Source: Alteromonas confluentis
GTDB lineage: Bacteria > Pseudomonadota > Gammaproteobacteria > Enterobacterales > Alteromonadaceae
Direction: 5' to 3'
Assembly (NCBI RefSeq): GCF_001757105.1
Contig: NZ_MDHN01000004.1
Coordinates: forward strand, 1-64,000
DNA length: 64,000 nt
The notes under the pieces were generated by a model. It searched no databases, was not told the DNA's origin, and worked only from the letters and a program-made list of their open reading frames with translations. Of this stretch, positions 45,830 through 54,621 are shown piece by piece. Made by a program: the position numbers and the translations under genes. Position 1 is the first letter of the stretch, and each line of letters starts with the position of its first letter.

Positions 45830-45928
45830 GTGAAGAGCACGGCCATTCGAAACCGTCTGCCGCAGGGATGCGGCAGCCGAGCCTACATGGATGTATTCAC
45901 GGCGTGTTTCAAATGGCCGTGCTCTTCA
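45830..45928. repeat. Long imperfect inverted repeat with nested hairpin
   Basis: Outer 24-base arms (45830-45853 and 45905-45928) match at 23 of 24 positions. Inside, CTGCCGCA-GGGA-TGCGGCAG (45857-45876) makes a perfect 8-base hairpin, followed by GCCTACATGGATGTATTCAC. It ends 4 bases beyond the CDF gene stop (minus strand), so it may also act as a transcript-end structure. It resembles a dispersed, structured intergenic repeat; copy number is unknown. Confidence 0.7.
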
Positions 45929-45932
45929 CGAT

Positions 45933-46865
45933 CTAGTGGTCGTGGTCGTGGTCGTCATGATCGCGACAGACTTCGCCGGGCATTTCAAACTCTATGGTGG
46001 TGTGGGCTAATGCAAAATCGGCCAACTTGTCATCAATTTGCGCTTTCAGTCGGCGATTGGTGGCGGCGTCGATATCGCATTGTAATTCGACATGGGCGGT
46101 GAGAACGTGCTGTTCGCCGTCCAGCGACCAGAAATGCACGTGATGCAGGGCTTTCACGTGCTCGACAGACATCAGCGCATCGTGAATTTCCCGCTTTTTC
46201 TCTACATCAGGGTTGCCCTGTAGAAATAACTTAGTTGTGTCGATAACGTATCGAACCACGTTGAACAGAATAAACAGCGTGAACAGTACGGAAAGCAGTG
46301 GATCAAGGATTGGCCAGTGCACAAAGTGCAACACAATGCCCACAATCAATACAGCGACCCAGCCGAGCACATCTTCCAGTAAGTGCCAATTAAGCACTTT
46401 TTCATTCATAGAACTGCCGCCTGAGAGCTTGTAAGCGGCATAACCGTTTACCGCAATTCCCAAAATAGCCAGACCAATCATGCCTTCCGTTACCGGCATT
46501 TCCGGGTCCCACAACCGTGGAATCGCTTCAGAAAGCACCCAAACCGAACCCACCACCAGAATGAGACCGTTTATCATGGCACCAAGTAAACTTAAACGTT
46601 TGTAGCCATAGGTGTACTGGTCATCAGCTTGCTTATGACCCACTTTACTAAGGTACCACGCCAGTCCGATAGAGAGGGAATCACCTAAGTCATGCACGGC
46701 ATCAGCCATTATGGCTACGGAGTTGGTAAGCCAGCCACCGATAAACTCAATAATGGTAAAGATAAAGTTGAGCCAGAACGCCCAGCCGATACGTTGCGAA
46801 TCACTCACATCGTGATGATGGCGGTGGCCATGAGAATGACCGTGATGATGACCATGAGAGTGCAA
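45933..46865 (-). CDS. Cation diffusion facilitator (Zn/Co/Cd exporter)
   Basis: A 310-residue inner-membrane metal/proton antiporter with six helices. His-rich tails stand at both ends (HSHGHHHGHSHGHRHHH and a terminal DHDDHDHDH), likely metal-sensing or buffering. Transport-site residues appear in MADAVHDLGD (helix 2) and WHLLEDVLG (helix 5, HxxxD). The cytoplasmic domain has VKALHHVHFWSLDGEQHVLTAHVEL. The start is a TTG at 46865 with GGAG upstream; no usable ATG exists. It is expected to give Zn/Co resistance. Confidence 0.9.
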   Translation of the reverse strand: MHSHGHHHGHSHGHRHHHDVSDSQRIGWAFWLNFIFTIIEFIGGWLTNSVAIMADAVHDLGDSLSIGLAWYLSKVGHKQADDQYTYGYKRLSLLGAMINGLILVVGSVWVLSEAIPRLWDPEMPVTEGMIGLAILGIAVNGYAAYKLSGGSSMNEKVLNWHLLEDVLGWVAVLIVGIVLHFVHWPILDPLLSVLFTLFILFNVVRYVIDTTKLFLQGNPDVEKKREIHDALMSVEHVKALHHVHFWSLDGEQHVLTAHVELQCDIDAATNRRLKAQIDDKLADFALAHTTIEFEMPGEVCRDHDDHDHDH

Positions 46866-46971
46866 GGTGAGTCTCCGCCTGCCTGAGGTCCGACATGATG
46901 GGCGCTTCAGAAAGCGCTATCAGCATGCCAGCATTGAATTATTGTATAACCTGAGTGTGCAGTCTTAGCTG

Positions 46972-48477
46972 TCACATTTCAATAATTTGTGCAGCTCTGT
47001 CAGTCAGTTCCGCTGGCAGAACGTGCGTGGCGACAATCACCAGATTGCCCCCAGCGGCTTGCAACAAACCCGCTTCAACCAGTTGCTGATTACGTTCGTC
47101 CAGCCCTTCAAATGGCTCGTCCACCAGCCACACATCAGGTTCGGCTAGCTGCGCCCGTGCCAAAGACAATCGGCGAGATTCACCGCCAGAGAGACGACGT
47201 CCGCCCTGCCCCAGCCATTCATCAGGATTCGTTAAACTTTCCAAGCCAAACTGCGCCAACGCTTGTGTCATGACTTCTGGTGTCATCGGTTTTTCAGCCG
47301 GATTGAGGTTCATTTTTAAAGTCGCTTCAAGAATACGGGGAGACTGCTCTACATACACCCAGCCTTCACGACGACCGGCGGCCACGGTGTTGCCGTCAAA
47401 CAGCAATTCGCCCTGTGCCGGAACCAGCCCTGCCAGCGCTTTCATCAGAGATGATTTACCGCAGCCTGAGGCGCCGAGTAATACCACCAGCCCAGAAACC
47501 GGTAGCTTCACAGACACTCCGTGAGGCATGGTCTGCGCCTGAAAATCCTGTAGCTCAATCGCCCGTTCCGGTGATCCTTTCACCATGGGCGGCAGTGGCG
47601 CGGCATCATCACGCTTAAGTGCCTGTGCTGCCTGCCGGTATTTACCCAGATGTGCCACCGTACCTACAGGACGTCCCAGCCAGTCGGTAATACTCAGGAG
47701 CAACATAGGCACGATGATCGCCGTGGCGTCGCCGAAGCCGTCCTGCTGATTGCTCCAGAACAGCGCACCTATGGCTGCGATAGCGGCACCGTGAATAAGC
47801 CACAATCCCCATTGACCGGCGGATTCCACCGCCTGCTGCTTCTGCCATACCGAGGAAAGCTGCGGTGCATTGCGAAACTGCTGGTTGTTTTCATTCAGTT
47901 GCAGGTGCCACAAGCTGCTGGCAGCAAAGAAATGTTCAGACTGATAACGAAATGCCTGCTCGTCTTTCGCCTGACTGGCGGCCTTATTCAGCCCGAAGTA
48001 CACAAGCCAGAGGCTGATCACCAGCCACAGTCCGGCCATGATCCACATTAAAGCCGCACCGGGCAATGTCAGATACGTCACTACAGAAACCGACAGCAGT
48101 ACCAGCACCGCAGCGCTGGCCTGATGGGCAACCCAACCTACCCACACCGATGACAACATTTCAGTCTGTGCAGCGAGCTTTTCCACATCACCGGCCTTTT
48201 CCACCAGGATATGGTCTTTTAGGCGATTGAACAGCTCGCTACGCAACCAGGTCGTGCGGCCCAATAAGTCATGGTGGGCCAGCCACATATGGCCATAACC
48301 GGCGCCAATACGGGTAAGTGCGAGGGCACGGATAATCACAGCTGGCAGCATGTAATTAAAGTTAACCGGCAAAAGCGCGCAGGCAGCGAGAAACCAGGAA
48401 GAAAATATAAGAATGAGCAGTCCTGACGTAGTGTGCAGGATGGCTAAAAGTAAACTGATGAACGGTATGTTTCTCAT
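46972..48477 (-). CDS. cydC: Thiol-exporter ABC subunit CydC
   Basis: A 501-residue ABC exporter half with an N-terminal membrane domain and a C-terminal nucleotide-binding domain: Walker A LGASGCGKSSLMKAL, signature RRLSGGESRRLSLARA, Walker B VWLVDEPFEGLD. With CydD it exports glutathione/cysteine and is needed to mature cytochrome bd. The ATG at 48477 overlaps the cydD stop as ATGA, so the two are coupled; an upstream GTG is unneeded. It ends the cyd operon. Confidence 0.93.
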   Translation of the reverse strand: MRNIPFISLLLAILHTTSGLLILIFSSWFLAACALLPVNFNYMLPAVIIRALALTRIGAGYGHMWLAHHDLLGRTTWLRSELFNRLKDHILVEKAGDVEKLAAQTEMLSSVWVGWVAHQASAAVLVLLSVSVVTYLTLPGAALMWIMAGLWLVISLWLVYFGLNKAASQAKDEQAFRYQSEHFFAASSLWHLQLNENNQQFRNAPQLSSVWQKQQAVESAGQWGLWLIHGAAIAAIGALFWSNQQDGFGDATAIIVPMLLLSITDWLGRPVGTVAHLGKYRQAAQALKRDDAAPLPPMVKGSPERAIELQDFQAQTMPHGVSVKLPVSGLVVLLGASGCGKSSLMKALAGLVPAQGELLFDGNTVAAGRREGWVYVEQSPRILEATLKMNLNPAEKPMTPEVMTQALAQFGLESLTNPDEWLGQGGRRLSGGESRRLSLARAQLAEPDVWLVDEPFEGLDERNQQLVEAGLLQAAGGNLVIVATHVLPAELTDRAAQIIEM

Positions 48478-50072
48478 TGTGACACCACCCCGTTGGCAAC
48501 CTGCCAACGGCGATTGAACCACGCATCGGGCAAAGGTTTATGTGACGCCCAGATCACGGTGGCATCGCCGCAAGTACGATGAATGAGAGCGCTGATCGCG
48601 TCATGCTGTGCCTGCGGCAAGTGGGCGGTGGGCTCATCCAGAAACCACACTGGGGCTTTACGTAACAGCAAGCGGGCGATGGCCAGCCGCTGTGCCTGAC
48701 CGCCCGACAAGGGCGGATGCTCACCCATTGGCGTATCCAGTCCCTGCGGCAATGATGCTACCCAGCCATTCAGCTCGACTTCGGCCAGCACCTGACCAAG
48801 CACATCGTCGGTAAAATCACCACCGAGTGTAAGATTCTCTCTCACAGAAAACGGCAAGATAACCGGGGTCTGAGTGAGTAGTGCATAGTGGGTAACCGGG
48901 GCTTCAAGGCCCGGACGCTGGCCGCTTAACAGCTCCATCAACACGGTCTTACCGGCACCGGATTCGCCACCAAGTCTTACCCAGTCTCCGCTTTCAAGGT
49001 TCAGCTGTTCGGTGCGCAAATCCGGCGCCGTTGTAAGCTCGCCGGACAGTGAAAGCGACGAGAATACAGCATGGTTAACTACCGAATCATCGTTTTTCAA
49101 CATATCGCCCATGGCTTCCCGGGCAGATTCCGCCTGGGCTTTCTGGTGATAAAACTGTCCCAGCTTCTTCATTTCAGACAGCAGTAACGGCGCAGTAAGC
49201 AGAAGCCACAACCCCTGCTGCAAATTAATGGATTCGCCCAAATCAAATTCACCCAACAGCGTGAAACCGATATAAACGGCAATCAACGCTACTGCCAGTG
49301 TAGAGAAGAAATCCAGTACAGTGGTAGAGAGAAAAGCGATAGACACCACTTTCATGGTGCGTTCCCGCAGGCTGTTCCCGGCGGTGTCCAGCAATTCCCG
49401 CTGTGCATCATGGGCGCGGAACGAGGCCAATAATGGCAGTGCTGATACCCTGTCGACGAAAAGACGGCCCAGCCTTTCCAGCGCGATGAAATGTTTGCGA
49501 TGCTGGGCTGCTGCGCCTTTACCCACCAGCACCATAAATAACGGTACGATGGGTAGGGTGATCAGCAGGCTCGCCCCTACCACCAGATTCACCGTAAAAA
49601 TCGCCACCAGTGCAATGATCGGTACCACCACGGCCACCATCTGTTGCACCCGGTAATCAAAATGCCAGTTCACCACAGCGGGCAAATGCATTTGCCACAA
49701 GGTTTGCCAGTGGAAAGCCGAATGCTGGCGCACCAAGGCGTGCTGCTGACGGGAAAAAGTGAGTAACAACCGCGATTGCAACTGCGCCAGCAGACCAAGG
49801 CGGTAGCGGTGGTTGAGAAACAAAGATAGCCCCTGACTCACCCATACTAACAGCAGACTAACGAGGGTAAGCACAAGCATCGAGGTTGAAGCAGAACTTT
49901 CTTCCATAATCCACTGGGTAATCATGGCAGAGAAGCCCCAGTAAGCAGCAATGAGCGCGATATCGCGGAAAACCTGTAGAAGTATTAACGCCACCAGAGC
50001 GCCGCGGGAAGCGGCATCTCCGGTGGCGACAGATTGCTGAAACCAGCCAGATAGTGAGGGGGAACGACTCAA
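48474..50072 (-). CDS. cydD: Thiol-exporter ABC subunit CydD
   Basis: A 532-residue ABC exporter half: membrane domain (1-330) with LGLLAQLQSRLLLTFS and TLPIVPLFMVLVGKGA, then the nucleotide-binding domain with Walker A LGGESGAGKTVLMELL, signature PLSGGQAQRLAIARLL and Walker B VWFLDEPTAHLP. It pairs with CydC. The start is a TTG at 50072 with AAGGG upstream, eight bases after the cydX stop. The cydABXDC order is common in marine gammaproteobacteria. Confidence 0.93.
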   Translation of the reverse strand: MSRSPSLSGWFQQSVATGDAASRGALVALILLQVFRDIALIAAYWGFSAMITQWIMEESSASTSMLVLTLVSLLLVWVSQGLSLFLNHRYRLGLLAQLQSRLLLTFSRQQHALVRQHSAFHWQTLWQMHLPAVVNWHFDYRVQQMVAVVVPIIALVAIFTVNLVVGASLLITLPIVPLFMVLVGKGAAAQHRKHFIALERLGRLFVDRVSALPLLASFRAHDAQRELLDTAGNSLRERTMKVVSIAFLSTTVLDFFSTLAVALIAVYIGFTLLGEFDLGESINLQQGLWLLLTAPLLLSEMKKLGQFYHQKAQAESAREAMGDMLKNDDSVVNHAVFSSLSLSGELTTAPDLRTEQLNLESGDWVRLGGESGAGKTVLMELLSGQRPGLEAPVTHYALLTQTPVILPFSVRENLTLGGDFTDDVLGQVLAEVELNGWVASLPQGLDTPMGEHPPLSGGQAQRLAIARLLLRKAPVWFLDEPTAHLPQAQHDAISALIHRTCGDATVIWASHKPLPDAWFNRRWQVANGVVSQ

Positions 50073-50080
50073 ATTATCCC

Positions 50081-50194
50081 TTATTCTTCAGTATCGGGGC
50101 GGTCCAGGTTCTCGGTCGCTTCCAGCCACATCGCATTAATAATGCCGAATGAGCAAGCCAGCAGTACACCAAGGATCCAAGTGAAATACCACAT
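50081..50194 (-). CDS. cydX: Cytochrome bd accessory subunit CydX
   Basis: A 37-residue protein read directly from the gap between cydB and cydD: MWYFTWILGVLLACSFGIIN forms one membrane helix, and the tail reads AMWLEATENLDRPDTEE. WYFTWILG and the MWLE segment are CydX hallmarks. It stabilises the haems of the bd oxidase. GGAGAAG precedes the ATG, and it lies 11 bases after cydB. Confidence 0.95.
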   Translation of the reverse strand: MWYFTWILGVLLACSFGIINAMWLEATENLDRPDTEE

Positions 50195-50205
50195 AGTATC
50201 TTCTC

Positions 50206-51342
50206 CTAGTAAATTGCGTGAGATTTGTCTAAATCAGCGTTTTTAATGCGACCGCGCATCACGTAAAAGCCGTAAGCGGTGTAAGACAAAACAATTGGTA
50301 CAAACACACAGGCTACAAAAAACATGATACGTAAGGTCGTTTCGCTGGATGTCGCATCCCACATTGTCAGACTCACGTCTGGCATGGTGCTGCTTGGCAT
50401 CAGGAACGGGAACATGGAGAAACCCGCAGTTAAGATGACGCCCGCAATCATGACAGAACTAGAGACAAATGCCCATCCGCCGCGCGCTGCTTTTGAAAAG
50501 AATGCACAGGCTAATCCGCCCAGAATACCCAGCGCAGGTGCAACCACCATCCAGGGATACAGGCCATAATTGTTCATCCAAGCACCGGTTTCAGTGGCGA
50601 CCGTTTTATGCATAGGATTAGTGACTGCACCCGTATCGATAGTGGACGTTACTACGTAGCCATCGACGCCGAACGCAATCCATACGCCAGCCAGAATAAA
50701 CAGTGTCACAGTAACCAGCGACAACACCATTGATGCAGAGCGAGCACGAGACTCAACAAAACCGTCGGTTTTCATTTGCAGCCAGGTTGACCCATGGTTC
50801 AGCAGCAGCGCCACAGATACCAGACCACACAAGATAGCGAATGGGTTCAGCAGGCCAAAGAAAGAACCACTGTAAGTAGATTTCAGGGTGTTATCCAATT
50901 CAAAAGGTACGCCCTGCAGCAGGTTACCGAAAGCTACACCGAAAATAAGGATAGGCACGAAACCACCAAAGAACAGCGCAATATCCCAGTTCTTGCGCCA
51001 TTTCTGGCTGGGTAGCTTACTGCGATAATCAAAGCCCAGCGGACGCATCCACAGTGCAGCTAGGGTCAAAAACAATGCAATGTAAAACCCGGAGAACGCG
51101 GTGGCATAAATCATTGGCCAGGCAGCGAAAATAGCGCCACCTGCGGTAATAAACCAGACTTGGTTACCGTCCCAGTGAGGGCCAACCGTGTTAATCATTA
51201 CCCGACGCTCTTCGTCGGTTCGGCCAATAATGGTAAGCAGTGCGCCTACCCCTAAGTCAAAGCCGTCGGTGATGGCGAAACCAATCAGCAGCACGCCAAC
51301 CAGCACCCACCAAACTACCCGTAGAACTTCATAATCAATCAT
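50206..51342 (-). CDS. cydB: Cytochrome bd ubiquinol oxidase subunit II
   Basis: A 378-residue membrane subunit with eight or more helices: VLRVVWWVLVGVLLIGFAITDGFDLGVG at the N-terminus (with the conserved Asp residues), GPHWDGNQVWFITAGGAIFAAWP, and FMLPSSTMPDVSLTMWDATSS. It packs with CydA. It overlaps the cydA stop as ATGA, so translation is coupled. Confidence 0.97.
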   Translation of the reverse strand: MIDYEVLRVVWWVLVGVLLIGFAITDGFDLGVGALLTIIGRTDEERRVMINTVGPHWDGNQVWFITAGGAIFAAWPMIYATAFSGFYIALFLTLAALWMRPLGFDYRSKLPSQKWRKNWDIALFFGGFVPILIFGVAFGNLLQGVPFELDNTLKSTYSGSFFGLLNPFAILCGLVSVALLLNHGSTWLQMKTDGFVESRARSASMVLSLVTVTLFILAGVWIAFGVDGYVVTSTIDTGAVTNPMHKTVATETGAWMNNYGLYPWMVVAPALGILGGLACAFFSKAARGGWAFVSSSVMIAGVILTAGFSMFPFLMPSSTMPDVSLTMWDATSSETTLRIMFFVACVFVPIVLSYTAYGFYVMRGRIKNADLDKSHAIY

Positions 51343-52907
51343 GCGTGTACTCCTTCATTCAAGCCAATAACGCTTTCTTCTTTCTCATCCGCTGGCGGAG
51401 TGGGTCCTTTTTTGGCGAACTTCTTCATCAGGTAGAAGCTAATGATGAACATCACGGTGTAGAACAGGGTGTAGCCAACCATAGTGAACACCACATCACT
51501 TACACTTAAATTCGACACTGACACATGAACCGGTAGTACTTCGGCGATAGACCATGGCTGACGACCAAACTCAGCCACAAACCAGCCTGCTTCACAGGCA
51601 ATCCATGGCAACGGCAGACCATACAACGCAGATTTCAGCAACCAACGTGGTTGGGTGATACGGTGCTTAGTGCTGTACCAGAATGCAGTGGCAAACAGTA
51701 CCAGCATCAGGAAGCCTGCAACCACCATCAGACGGAAAGAGTAGAACAGCGGTGCCACTGGCGGAATGCTGTAATCAACAGCTTTTTTCAGCGCTTCAGG
51801 TGTAGGCTGGGTGATATCGTCGGTGTAAGGTTGCAGCAACATGGCGTAACCCAGGTTCTCTCGGTTTGCTTCAAACAACGCTTTTTCTGCTGGCGTTGCA
51901 GAACCGTCACGCACCGCATCCATGTATTTGTAAGCCTGAACACCAGACAAAATACGCACACGGTGATTCTCTTTCAGATCTTTGATGCCAATCACTTCTT
52001 CGTCGAAGCTGCGGGTAGCAATAATGCCCATGGCATAAGGGATCTGAATGGCGTAGTCCATACGCTCTTCTTCATCATTCGGAATACCGAAGATGGTGAA
52101 TGGCGCCGGAGCAGGATGGGTTTCGTATTCAGCTTCAACAGTAGCCAGTTTTACTTTCTGCACGTCACCAATTTCATAACCACTTTCGTCACCGAGGATG
52201 ATTACAGACAATACCGATGCCAGACCGAAGCTTGCTGCAATTGCAAACGAACGACGAGCGAAAGCAACGTGTTTGTGCTTCAGCAGGTAATAGCTAGAAA
52301 TCGCCAGAATAAACATGGCGCCGGTGGTATAGCCCGCAGAAACGGTGTGAACGAATTTAACCTGAGCAACCGGGTTGAAAATTACATCAGCGAAGCTGGC
52401 CATTTCCATACGCATGGATTCGACATTAAACTCGGCGCCCACAGGATTTTGCATCCAGCCGTTGGCGATAAGGATCCACAGTGCAGAGAAGTTTGAGCCA
52501 ATAGCAACCAACCAGGTCGCCATGAGGTGCTTCACTTTTGACATGCGGTCCCAGCCGAAGAAAAACAGGCCCACGAACGTTGATTCGAGGAAGAACGCCA
52601 TTAATCCTTCAATTGCCAGCGGTGCGCCAAAAATGTCACCTACGTAATGAGAATAATAAGACCAGTTCATACCGAACTGGAACTCCATGGTAAGACCCGT
52701 GGCCACACCAATTGCGAAATTTATCCCGAACAACTTACCCCAGAACTTGGTCATCTCTTTATAGATTTCCTTGCCGGTCATCACGTACACCGATTCCATA
52801 ATGGCAAGCAGGAACGTGAGTCCGAGGGTGAGAGGAACGAAGATAAAATGGAACATAGCAGTTAATGCAAACTGCCAGCGCGATAACTCAATTAATGTAT
52901 CGCTCAT
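51339..52907 (-). CDS. cydA: Cytochrome bd ubiquinol oxidase subunit I
   Basis: A 522-residue subunit holding haems b558, b595 and d. SRWQFALTAMFHFIFVPLTLG carries the first haem His; GKLFGINFAIGVATGLTMEFQFG and the later FYSFRLMVVAGFLML (axial Met) follow. A long Q-loop (about 240-370) is the E. coli-type, matching the 522-residue E. coli protein. The ATG at 52907 has GGGAG nine bases before it; an ATG at 52916 lacks spacing. It is first in cydABXDC; a sigma-54-like promoter lies upstream. Confidence 0.97.
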   Translation of the reverse strand: MSDTLIELSRWQFALTAMFHFIFVPLTLGLTFLLAIMESVYVMTGKEIYKEMTKFWGKLFGINFAIGVATGLTMEFQFGMNWSYYSHYVGDIFGAPLAIEGLMAFFLESTFVGLFFFGWDRMSKVKHLMATWLVAIGSNFSALWILIANGWMQNPVGAEFNVESMRMEMASFADVIFNPVAQVKFVHTVSAGYTTGAMFILAISSYYLLKHKHVAFARRSFAIAASFGLASVLSVIILGDESGYEIGDVQKVKLATVEAEYETHPAPAPFTIFGIPNDEEERMDYAIQIPYAMGIIATRSFDEEVIGIKDLKENHRVRILSGVQAYKYMDAVRDGSATPAEKALFEANRENLGYAMLLQPYTDDITQPTPEALKKAVDYSIPPVAPLFYSFRLMVVAGFLMLVLFATAFWYSTKHRITQPRWLLKSALYGLPLPWIACEAGWFVAEFGRQPWSIAEVLPVHVSVSNLSVSDVVFTMVGYTLFYTVMFIISFYLMKKFAKKGPTPPADEKEESVIGLNEGVHA

Positions 52908-52983
52908 TAGGAACATCTCCCGGTTAATTAGTAATTTGGCTCTATCTTTGGCGACACATCGGCTGCCATTTATTCACTTCCTG

Positions 52984-53000
52984 AGCACGTGTCGTGCCAA
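52984..53000 (-). promoter_or_regulatory. Candidate sigma-54 promoter of cydABXDC
   Basis: The minus strand reads TTGGCACGACACGTGCT. Against the consensus TGGCACGrNNNTTGCW there is one mismatch (GTGC for TTGC), and the GG-N10-GC spacing is exact. It lies 77 bases before the cydA start, giving a leader of about 65 bases. The adjacent divergent gene encodes a sigma-54 activator, which strengthens the call. Confidence 0.7.
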
Positions 53001-53265
53001 TGGTTGAATGCATGGCGTATTCCTCTCATCTGGTGCTTGCAAATAGCTAATAACCGATAGATATACGCATACAGCAGAGACAACAGGCTAGTCGATAAGA
53101 CTCAAGACACGTCGCTGGATTCATGGCGCTACATTACACCTTTAGATTTTGACGCAACTTGATCCATCGCAAGATTTATCTTCATAGAATTGGCAAACTT
53201 TCATTGCGAACATTGATAATTTTTGACAAATTTGACACCACCGCGCCAATAACGTCAGACAAGGT

Positions 53266-54573
53266 ATGAATATCAGCATCATTCAGTCGATGATTAACGC
53301 CATCGACAAGCCGGCCATTTTTATTACGCCGGACTATGTTATCCACGCCGTTAATCAGCCTTATCGCGACACTTATCAGGATGACGTTATTACGGGTCAG
53401 AGTCGTTGCCACCAGATATCTCATCGCAACACGGTGCCATGCGATCAAGCAGGAGAATCCTGCCCGCTGGCAGAGTGCCAGCAGTCCGGACGCGCCACCA
53501 CAGTGGTGCATAATCATAAAACCCAGCATGGCGATTCATACTGCGACATTCTGATGAAACCGGTGCACGATGAAGACGGTATGGTTCTCGGGTATTTGGA
53601 AATCCTGGAGCGAATTCAATACGCCTCGAGTCAGGCAGGGAAAGGCAAGCTCATTGGTAACGCCCCATCTTTCCGCCAGATGTTGCAGCAAATTAGCCGC
53701 GCGGCGCCGGCAGATATTGCGGTATTACTCCAGGGGGAAACCGGTTCGGGCAAGGAACTGGTTGCTCAGGCTATTCACGACAGCAGTAAGCGTAGTAAAG
53801 AAGCCTTTGTAGTAATTGAGTGTACAGGTCTAACCGAAACCTTATTTGAGTCAGAGCTATTTGGATACGAGAAGGGCGCATTCACCGGCGCCAGCACGTC
53901 GAAAAAGGGGCTGATAGACGCAGCTGACGGTGGCACTGTGTTCTTTGATGAAATTGGCGATGTACCTTTGAGTATGCAGGTAAAATTACTACGTTTGCTG
54001 GAAACCGGCAGCTATCGCCCGGTGGGCAGCTTAAAGCAAAGAAAATCCAATTTCCGCCTGGTGTGTGCCACCCACAAGAATCTAAAAGAGATGGTGGAGA
54101 AAGGTCTGTTCAGGCAGGATCTCTATTATCGTATCGCAGGCTTTCCCATATTGCTGCCATCGCTGCGACAGCGCAGGGAAGATATCGCGGAGCTTTGCCA
54201 TCACTTTCTTATTCAAACAGGGCATGCAGATAAAAATTTCACCCGAGAAACATTGCTGCTCCTGAGTCGCTACAGCTTCCCCGGCAATATTCGTGAACTA
54301 CGTAACATTGTGGAGCAATCAGCGCTGCTTTCTGTTGACGAGCTGATTACCCCTGCCGACTTACCGATGCACCTGAGCGTACAGAATACTGCTGGCGAGC
54401 CTGAATTTACCCCTCACCTTAAAACGTTGGATGAGGCAGAAGCCAGTTATCTTTCTGATATAGCAGCTACTTACGATGGCACACCGGAATCACTCGCAGA
54501 AGTGCTGGGCGTGAGCACCCGTACGCTGTATCGTAAGTTACAGCGATATGGGCTGACGTTACGCAAGCGGTGA
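53266..54573 (+). CDS. Sigma-54-dependent activator with Cys-rich PAS domain
   Basis: A 435-residue enhancer-binding protein. The N-terminal PAS-like domain (1-115) contains C48, C59, C66, C71 and C93, with H49 and H53 nearby, suggesting an iron-sulfur, metal or redox switch. The AAA+ domain follows: Walker A GETGSGKE (157-164), GAFTGA (204-209) for sigma-54 contact, GGTVFFDEIGD for Walker B, and RQDLYYRI. A Fis-type helix-turn-helix ends the protein (LAEVLGVSTRTLYRKLQRYGL). It is divergent from cydA, beside a sigma-54-like promoter on the opposite strand, so the cytochrome bd operon is its likely target. A near-palindrome, TGACAAATTTGACA (53224-53237), could be a binding site. Confidence 0.9.
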   Translation: MNISIIQSMINAIDKPAIFITPDYVIHAVNQPYRDTYQDDVITGQSRCHQISHRNTVPCDQAGESCPLAECQQSGRATTVVHNHKTQHGDSYCDILMKPVHDEDGMVLGYLEILERIQYASSQAGKGKLIGNAPSFRQMLQQISRAAPADIAVLLQGETGSGKELVAQAIHDSSKRSKEAFVVIECTGLTETLFESELFGYEKGAFTGASTSKKGLIDAADGGTVFFDEIGDVPLSMQVKLLRLLETGSYRPVGSLKQRKSNFRLVCATHKNLKEMVEKGLFRQDLYYRIAGFPILLPSLRQRREDIAELCHHFLIQTGHADKNFTRETLLLLSRYSFPGNIRELRNIVEQSALLSVDELITPADLPMHLSVQNTAGEPEFTPHLKTLDEAEASYLSDIAATYDGTPESLAEVLGVSTRTLYRKLQRYGLTLRKR

Positions 54574-54604
54574 CGTAAGCTTTTATGTAAGCTTTGATGT
54601 AAGC
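54573..54604 (+). repeat. Short tandem repeat
   Basis: About 2.7 copies of a 12-base unit, (A/T)CGTAAGCTTTT-like: ACGTAAGCTTTT, ATGTAAGCTTTG, ATGTAAGC. It starts at the last base of the activator stop codon. Possibly slippage; no function implied. Confidence 0.55.
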
Positions 54605-54621
54605 GCCTCAAAGCTTGGCCA

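Noticed and set aside
45750-45932. Integron attC site beside ccdAB
   Set aside because: The long palindrome lacks the GTTRRRY and RYYYAAC core ends that define attC.
53190-53207. Second sigma-54-like sequence (TGGCAAACTTTCATTGC)
   Set aside because: Spacing between GG and GC is 12, not 10, so it cannot be a normal -24/-12 element.
53040-53265. FNR or ArcA site before the cyd operon
   Set aside because: TTGAT half-sites occur, but no paired TTGAT-N4-ATCAA; the evidence for sigma-54 is stronger.
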